DNA of 64,000 nucleotides from Cavia porcellus (taxonomy: Eukaryota; Chordata; Mammalia; Rodentia; Caviidae), in the NCBI RefSeq assembly GCF_034190915.1, contig NW_026947491.1:25422101-25486100 (forward strand), given 5' to 3'. The notes under the pieces were generated by a model. It did not search any database, was not told where the DNA came from, and saw only the letters and a list, made by a program, of their open reading frames with translations. Every line of letters starts with the position of its first letter. The stretch's first letter is position 1. The translations under genes were made by a program, and so were the position numbers. Below, piece by piece: positions 58,404 through 64,000 of this stretch.

Positions 58404-59848
58404 AGCAAGTTGATTTTGTCACTCAAATATTTCAGAAAGGAGGAAAAACTATATTTTGATCCTAACATAATACAAGAGTACAGAAAACTGATCCAAGGTT
58501 TCTACCACAAGCAGTACACAAGTGGTCTGCTGCCATATTTACTCTGAAGGTGTCATAGTTGGCTTGCCAAACATTTGCTAGAGCTCAGAATAGAAGGAAA
58601 AGTATAGGTTACTAACCCATAACATTAAAAAGATAAAATACAACGTAGTATACTTGTGCTATTAAAATATTAGCTCATAATTTCTTTACAAATTGAATAG
58701 TGATTCCATTAAAGATTAGAAATTTGGATACTAATTACAAAAATGCGAATTTGTTAAAAAAAAGTGAAAAAAGGTATATATTATGTAAACTGAGAATCTT
58801 AATACTGAGCTAAACTTTTCCTAAAAGGTAGTATGAAGTGTACAAACACTGCAGCAGTGAATTACTCTCCTCAAAGACTTATTATCTTCTGTATAGGCCA
58901 ATGTATAACAGTTCAAAATACACTGCAAATTCGAGGTCTTTAAAATATGTAGGCTTTTCAGGTATGTAGGCTGGAGCATATACATAACAGACATTATGAA
59001 TACCCTAATGAAAAGGACACTTGTACAGATCTAGCTGGAGAGCCAGCCCCTCAGGGTGAATAGGTCCATTAAGTGCGTTTGAAAATGGAAAAGAAATACT
59101 TGGGAGGCTAAAAATTCCTAGCAAACTCTACGATGTGATTCTATTTCATCCTGCATAGTTTTAATTCTTTCAGTGCCAAAGCTAGGACCTTACAAACTTC
59201 AGGTTTTCAAATACAAGTTTTTTTAATATTTGACACAGAAGTTAATGGCAAAGCAGGACCTTACTTTAAAGAAATACCCTTACAGTTAGATTTAATGGGC
59301 TAAATATTAAAAATGTAACATAGCATTTATGAAAATTAAAAACCAAGTATAAAATAATTATTTTTAATACTTGTTATAATTCTGAAAGTAATCTTAAATT
59401 TCAATAAAAAACCCAAATGATTGAATTTGAGTCCCAGCATTCAGTCTGAAGTAGCTAAGATACTAGTAATTCTTTTTAATTAAAATTCCTAGAGAAATGT
59501 TTTATTTGTTCCTATCCCAACTTTGCTGGAAATAATATTTGAAAACCATCCAGAAATGGCTTAGTAACTGGAATTTCCTACATTAGAAAAATCTTTGGAA
59601 ACATGTTGTATCACCTTATGGTTCTCATGATACTGCACATTCTAAACAAGGATGTGTCTGTTTTATGCAAAATGTCATTTTACCTAAGTCTCATTGCAAA
59701 GCAGTTTGTTATGAACTCTTGTCACCAGTACTGTCTTGTTAAAAATCTTTTAAATATCAAAACTTCATTTAAAAACTGTAAATTATGATATGCCATTCTC
59801 TAAGCTATTTCTCCCCCAGTGATGGGCACTGAAACCATGGCTCAAATC

Positions 59849-59971
59849 TTTTTTTTTTTTTTCTTTCTTGAGACAGGGTCTAAGTTGTCCAGGGTAAGCT
59901 CAAATTCTGATCCTCCTGCCTCACCCTCACAGTGCTGGAATTATAGGTCTATGTCATTAGACTTGATTCTA
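59849..59971 (-). mobile_element. B1-like SINE
   Basis: T-run then cttgagacagggtctaagtt, tgatcctcctgcctcaccct and agtgctggaattatagg: a reversed B1 between the two 3' UTRs. Confidence 0.75.
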
Positions 59972-61277
59972 AAACTACCATTTCAAATCTAGTTGTTTGG
60001 TGTTATTTGCTAAGAACTAAATACTGATCTTTTAGTTTCATTACCTATATGGATCTTTGATTCCTTATTTCCCTAAATGACTGAAACTGTGGGGATTGAC
60101 TGGTGATTAGTCTACTGTAAGTGTAACAAATGAAAACTGATATTGGCATACGTATTACAAATATAGTTTTTAATGGCAGTTTCCTCTCATTATTTTAATC
60201 TTTTATAGTTTGCAATTTAAACCCATCCCTTAAACAGTATTGAAACAACACAACCTAATATAATTCACCGATCACATTGAGCATCCTGAATGCAATGACC
60301 CTTTCATAATTTAGCTTCCTAGTTTAACGGACACTGTAATATGGCACCTGTCAGATATGACATTTTTTTACACTTAACATTTGGCTCACATTTTTATATC
60401 ATTTAAAGTTACCCTGTTCCCACTCATCACATGTATAAAATATTCTTTCTCTTTATGTTTTAAAAACTAGTCATTTCTTTCTATCAGAATGGATCTTTTC
60501 ATTACTAATCCTATGATCCTCAATATCAATAACATAGTGACAAGATGAGGATACTTAAGTCTGTTTTAGAAATGTGCTTTCTTCTCCTCCCTAGTCTTCA
60601 CTACATACCCTGTAAGCAATACGTCTGTTACATATTATAGCACTTACACACTGTCCCTGGGAAAGCCTTGAACAATTAGCCAGTATCCTGAGTTGAAAAA
60701 AATTATTTCCCTTCCCAACAGCGAAGTACTGGATAAATGGTCTTGTCAATATGGCTTAACATCGATATGGCTATAACACAAGGACTAGTCCCTGTTTTCC
60801 TTTATTAACAACGTGACCTCATCACAGGTTTTTAAAATCTAGACTAGTTTTCCATGTTTTACATATTTTATTCTTACACCATATCTTTTAAAAACAGAAG
60901 GACGCAAACATGTGCACTTCTCAGTGCTCTTTCCTTTATAAGTGGGCTCCCCGCCTTCCTTCAGTTTTCCACCACGAAGCAGCAGGGTCTGACTCTGACA
61001 GTCCAATTGCTGGGGAAGCAGCAGGAGCCTTCTTGGAACAGCACTCCAGATGGGCTTATCACTACAAACGCCATAACTTCCTCTAGAACTTTTGTAACAG
61101 ACACAGCATTTACAAGGTTTCTAGTTCGGATTTTTTTTTTCCTTTTTTTTTTTTTTAAAATAAGTGTGTTTTCCAGGTTCTCATTCATATTTTTCCTTTG
61201 AATATATTGCACAATTATTTTATTATTAAAAAAGATTTTGTGTCTCAGGCAAAAAGTTTCTCTCCACTCAGGAGGTA
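59972..61277 (-). promoter_or_regulatory. ERGIC2: ERGIC2 3' UTR region, candidate poly(A) signals
   Basis: Sequence downstream of the ERGIC2 stop on the minus strand. AATAAA appears on that strand at 61219-61224, 60867-60872 and 60801-60806. The sequence is AT-rich and no coding region is recognisable. The used site cannot be decided here. No other gene is seen between this and the FAR2 3' UTR. Confidence 0.4.
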
Positions 61278-61340
61278 CTAATGTGTACTGTTTTCTAAAA
61301 GAGGTAAGTGGTTGTCTGTGTGCCCATCCTCACAGGGGAC
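61278..61340 (-). CDS. ERGIC2: ERGIC2 last coding exon and stop
   Basis: On the minus strand the acceptor cttccag ends at 61341. The exon encodes VPCEDGHTDNHLPLLENSTH, followed by TAG at 61278-61280. The tail matches human ERGIC2 apart from Cys for Phe and Ser for Asn, by memory. Confidence 0.93.
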   Translation of the reverse strand, partial: VPCEDGHTDNHLPLLENSTH

Positions 61341-63858
61341 CTGGAAGGGAAAAAGCCAAGTCTTAGTTTTATTCTTCACAGTTTCCTTTAAACAAAAGAT
61401 TATATTTAGGGAAATTCTTTTTGGTCACAAAAAGCAACTATTTAGATCTAATAATACTCTTACTTAAGAGATCAGTACCATATACAATATAACTTACAGA
61501 ATGTACAGGTTTATAGGCTCCAAGTCTGAAACGACAGCAAATTATTTCTACTATAAATTTTCCAATTCCATGTAACATGCCTGTAATAAACAATAAGGTT
61601 ATGCTTTTAATTATTTTTGAAATTGTTACATAAAAATAAAAAAAACCCAATGAACTACAAAGACTATGGAAGAAAGCAACGTAGTTTTGCATTAACAACT
61701 TCCAATAATCAAAATAATTAAAATAGGAACCAAAGATAAAAAGTAAAATTTGAACTATCTAAAACTTACAAGTATGCAGAAAATTCCTAGGAATTTACAA
61801 CTGTTTCTTTTCTGCCCTTAACTCAAACTTTCATGATTACAGTGCTTCAAATAATTTTTGAGAGAATTCCAGAGTCTTGGTCAGAAAGTCAAAACCATTG
61901 AAAAATCTAGTTTCACTCACTGCATGTAAGTCATGATGTTAACAGTATACAACTAAAACCACCTTTAAAGGAAAATTTACACTTTAAAGTAAGAAAATAA
62001 TTTGACATGAGAAAATTTCAGAAGAGATGACATCCAAGGTTACTTTCAAGTAAATGACAGACCCTGTACTCAATTCGAAGTTTTTCTTTCTGTTCACTCA
62101 GGACATTTATTTGTAGCTCAGCAAATAATTTCTCTCAAATCACTTAATATTTTAAGATTAGTTATATTTATGTGCATGTTTTTGGTCTCTTTAAGCAGAA
62201 ACATCCTAAGTGTAATAAACACTTTTAGAAAATAGACAAGGAAATAAATGTTAACCTGTTGTAGAGAAGATTCCTCCAACAATACCACAGAGTCTTACAA
62301 AAAACTGCCAGAATGGCATGTGTTCCTCAGTCACTGTCACCATAAGAGAACTGAGGTCGTACTTCATAAATATCCCCGAGACCCCATGGCTGCCTGCAGC
62401 ATGGTTGATGATTCGCTCCTAAAAGCAGGGAAACGGCAGAGGAACTGTTTCAGTAATGGGCATCTAGGTAACAAAAGGCTGATAATAACTGACTTTGAGC
62501 TCCTGGTCCAGTGAAGGTCAGTCCTTGCTTTCCTTGCTCCCTTATTCTGCAACTTACGAACTCAGTATTCCACTTCTTTTTTAAAAAGTGAAATACAAAT
62601 TATTTTAGATGTTCTATCTACAAAAATACATCCCTCCAAAGATCAAATGCTCTGGGATTCTACTACATTTTTTCTTTCTATTCTATTTTTGTTATTTTAA
62701 AACATAATGTGGAAATAATTTCAGGTCAGGATATAGGAAGCGTCCTCTTATTTGGCGCATCCTTCTACTTCACAGAGCACAGGTTGTCTCTAGTCTTGTC
62801 CAACACAAAGAATATCCTCATACACATAATACCTTTGTGTTTTTCTCATTATGAGAAAAGAGTCCCAGAAGAGGGTCTGTGGGTTCAAAAGGTAAAGGCA
62901 CAGGTCAATCTGAGGATGCTGCTAAACTTCCTTGCACAGAGATTATGGCATTTTGCATTCCCAGAGCAATATGTGTATACCTGTTTTCCCCAAAGCCTTG
63001 CCAACTGTATGGTCTTCCAGGTGTTTGTCAAACTTACAGGTGAGAAACACTATCTCTCTACATAATGTTAGTAAGTACAGTACATTCTTACATACATCTT
63101 AGCTTTTAAAAAAAAAAATGTACGTGTATGCACATATATCCATTTGAAAAGATAATACTTCACCCATAAAAATAATATCTAATTTCAGAAGAATAGGAAA
63201 CATTCTACAACTACTGGTCATAGTAGGCTTGCAAAAACATCAAAAGAAAACTATATATAGAAAAGTAAATTTTAAAAAGCACTAAATTTTGCCTTGAAAT
63301 TCTTCTGGATACCTTTTGAATATTTACCATTCTTAAACATAAAAATAAAAAAATACAACCCCAGAGTAGATACATTTGTGAAATAAAACCATGCCCCTCA
63401 CTGTCAGCATTATGCACAAAGCCAGCCTCTTATCCTGAGGTTTCTAAACACTCATTAGATGAATACAAAGTATTATGCAGGGAGCAGGCTCTAAATCTGT
63501 GGGCTGATATAGAATTACCCACACGTTTTATACCAGTCTGTAACGAAACACATTACAATATTAATATACTTTTAACTGCTCCAGAAACATAAATACCATT
63601 TCTTATTTCTAGCTTAAAATAAAAATGCTGATTCATTGCAAAACTTTCACAAATTCTAAAATGGAGAAGGACATCAACTAAAACTCCAATCTTATCTTAT
63701 ACCCAGAAGACTAAAATGCTAAAAGAAACACAAATTTTTACCACTGAAGTTTCAACTTACCCTTTCTGTCACAGAAAACTGATGTGTGTCTGCTGAAATT
63801 TTGTATGTATGTAATTTTGTTGGCACAACTGTAATAAAATATTGGAACATCTGGTTGT
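61278..63858 (-). CDS. ERGIC2: ERGIC2 C-terminal coding exons, partial gene (N-terminus outside window)
   Basis: ERGIC2 (homolog of yeast Erv41) is a two-pass membrane protein of the ER-Golgi intermediate compartment. It pairs with ERGIC3 and takes part in cargo retrieval between ER and Golgi (family knowledge). Four minus-strand exons are present: 63761-63858, 62256-62418, 61498-61580 and 61278-61340. They join in frame to 407 nt, about 134 residues ending ENSTH and TAG. That corresponds to roughly residues 244-377 of the human protein, matching at most positions. They contain part of the lumenal domain, the C-terminal membrane segment (FWQFFVRLCGIVGGIF and on) and the short cytosolic tail. 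The gene converges on FAR2. Earlier exons must lie beyond 64000. Confidence 0.95.
61498..61580 (-). CDS. ERGIC2: ERGIC2 penultimate exon (27 codons)
   Basis: On the minus strand the acceptor tattacag ends at 61581 and the donor gtaagt begins at 61497. It encodes MLHGIGKFIVEIICCRFRLG then AYKPVHS. It completes the C-terminal membrane helix and begins the cytosolic tail. The human residues at the two differing places I recall are S for A and N for H. Confidence 0.95.
62256..62418 (-). CDS. ERGIC2: ERGIC2 exon, third from last (54 codons)
   Basis: On the minus strand the acceptor cttttag ends at 62419 and the donor gttaac begins at 62255. The exon encodes ERIINHAAGSHGVSG, FMKYDLSSLMV and then the membrane stretch FWQFFVRLCGIVGGIFSTT, and ends with the first base of a Gly codon. 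The long + strand open frame over the same bases is only its antisense shadow. Confidence 0.95.
63761..63858 (-). CDS. ERGIC2: ERGIC2 exon, fourth from last
   Basis: Read on the minus strand, the acceptor tttttag ends at 63859 and the donor gtaagt begins at 63760. After completing a split codon (phase 2) it encodes 32 residues, NQMFQYFITVVPTKLHTY through FSVTER. This is lumenal domain. Confidence 0.93.
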
Positions 63859-64000
63859 CTAAAAACAAAAACAAAATGTGTTTTTTTTTCAATCTAATAG
63901 CAACAAAACTACCACCAAATATAACTGATTAAATACATTGACTTAATTTTCCAACTGAAATAAAAAACAATTTTAAAAAACCCAATGAAAATAATATTTA

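Noticed and set aside
62248..62514. 88-codon + strand open frame
   Set aside because: Antisense shadow of the ERGIC2 exon at 62256-62418.

Overview
The window is nuclear DNA from a placental mammal, almost certainly a rodent. Coding sequence sits in short exons separated by long AT-rich introns with GT-AG junctions. The repeats are rodent-type: 7SL-derived B1-like SINEs, tRNA-derived ID-like SINEs, composite B1+ID-like elements, L1 fragments and endogenous retroviruses. I saw no mouse-type B2 element, so a non-murid rodent (beaver- or squirrel-like) is my guess, not a proof.

Two genes lie tail to tail. On the + strand, positions 16390-54902 hold the complete coding sequence of FAR2, fatty acyl-CoA reductase 2. 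It is spread over 11 coding exons and joins in frame to 515 codons plus a stop, the same length as human FAR2. Every junction is canonical and no exon is broken. The first coding exon has a splice acceptor 40 bases before the ATG, so at least one noncoding 5' exon lies upstream; I could not locate it. On the - strand, 61278-63858 holds the last four coding exons of ERGIC2, encoding its C-terminal 134 or so residues. The rest of ERGIC2 lies beyond the right edge. The order FAR2 then convergent ERGIC2 is the one I recall from human chromosome 12p.

Region by region: 1-16349 is upstream sequence or FAR2 intron 1. It carries a decayed class I retroviral pol (about 4750-7080), a processed pseudogene of ADAL (about 7250-8300), a possible terminal exon or retrocopy ending at 11765, several SINEs and large GATA/GACA, GT and GAAA/GA microsatellites. 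FAR2 intron 2 (15.3 kb) carries a G-quadruplex-like GGGGA tract and an internally deleted, minus-strand, tRNA-Lys-primed ERV bounded by two related LTRs (about 26551-30585). Intron 4 carries a roughly 490 bp degenerate ATCT array. Intron 5 holds a perfect 28 bp inverted repeat. Introns 6, 8 and 9 carry mostly minus-strand L1 fragments, and intron 8 also has a GC-rich block. The FAR2/ERGIC2 intergenic space (about 55-61 kb) holds the two facing 3' UTRs and two SINEs.

The most distinctive non-genic signal is a young ID-like SINE subfamily. Five full-length copies are all on the + strand, and each is flanked by an exact 10-15 bp target-site duplication. I found no operon, CRISPR, mobile resistance or other microbial-type system.
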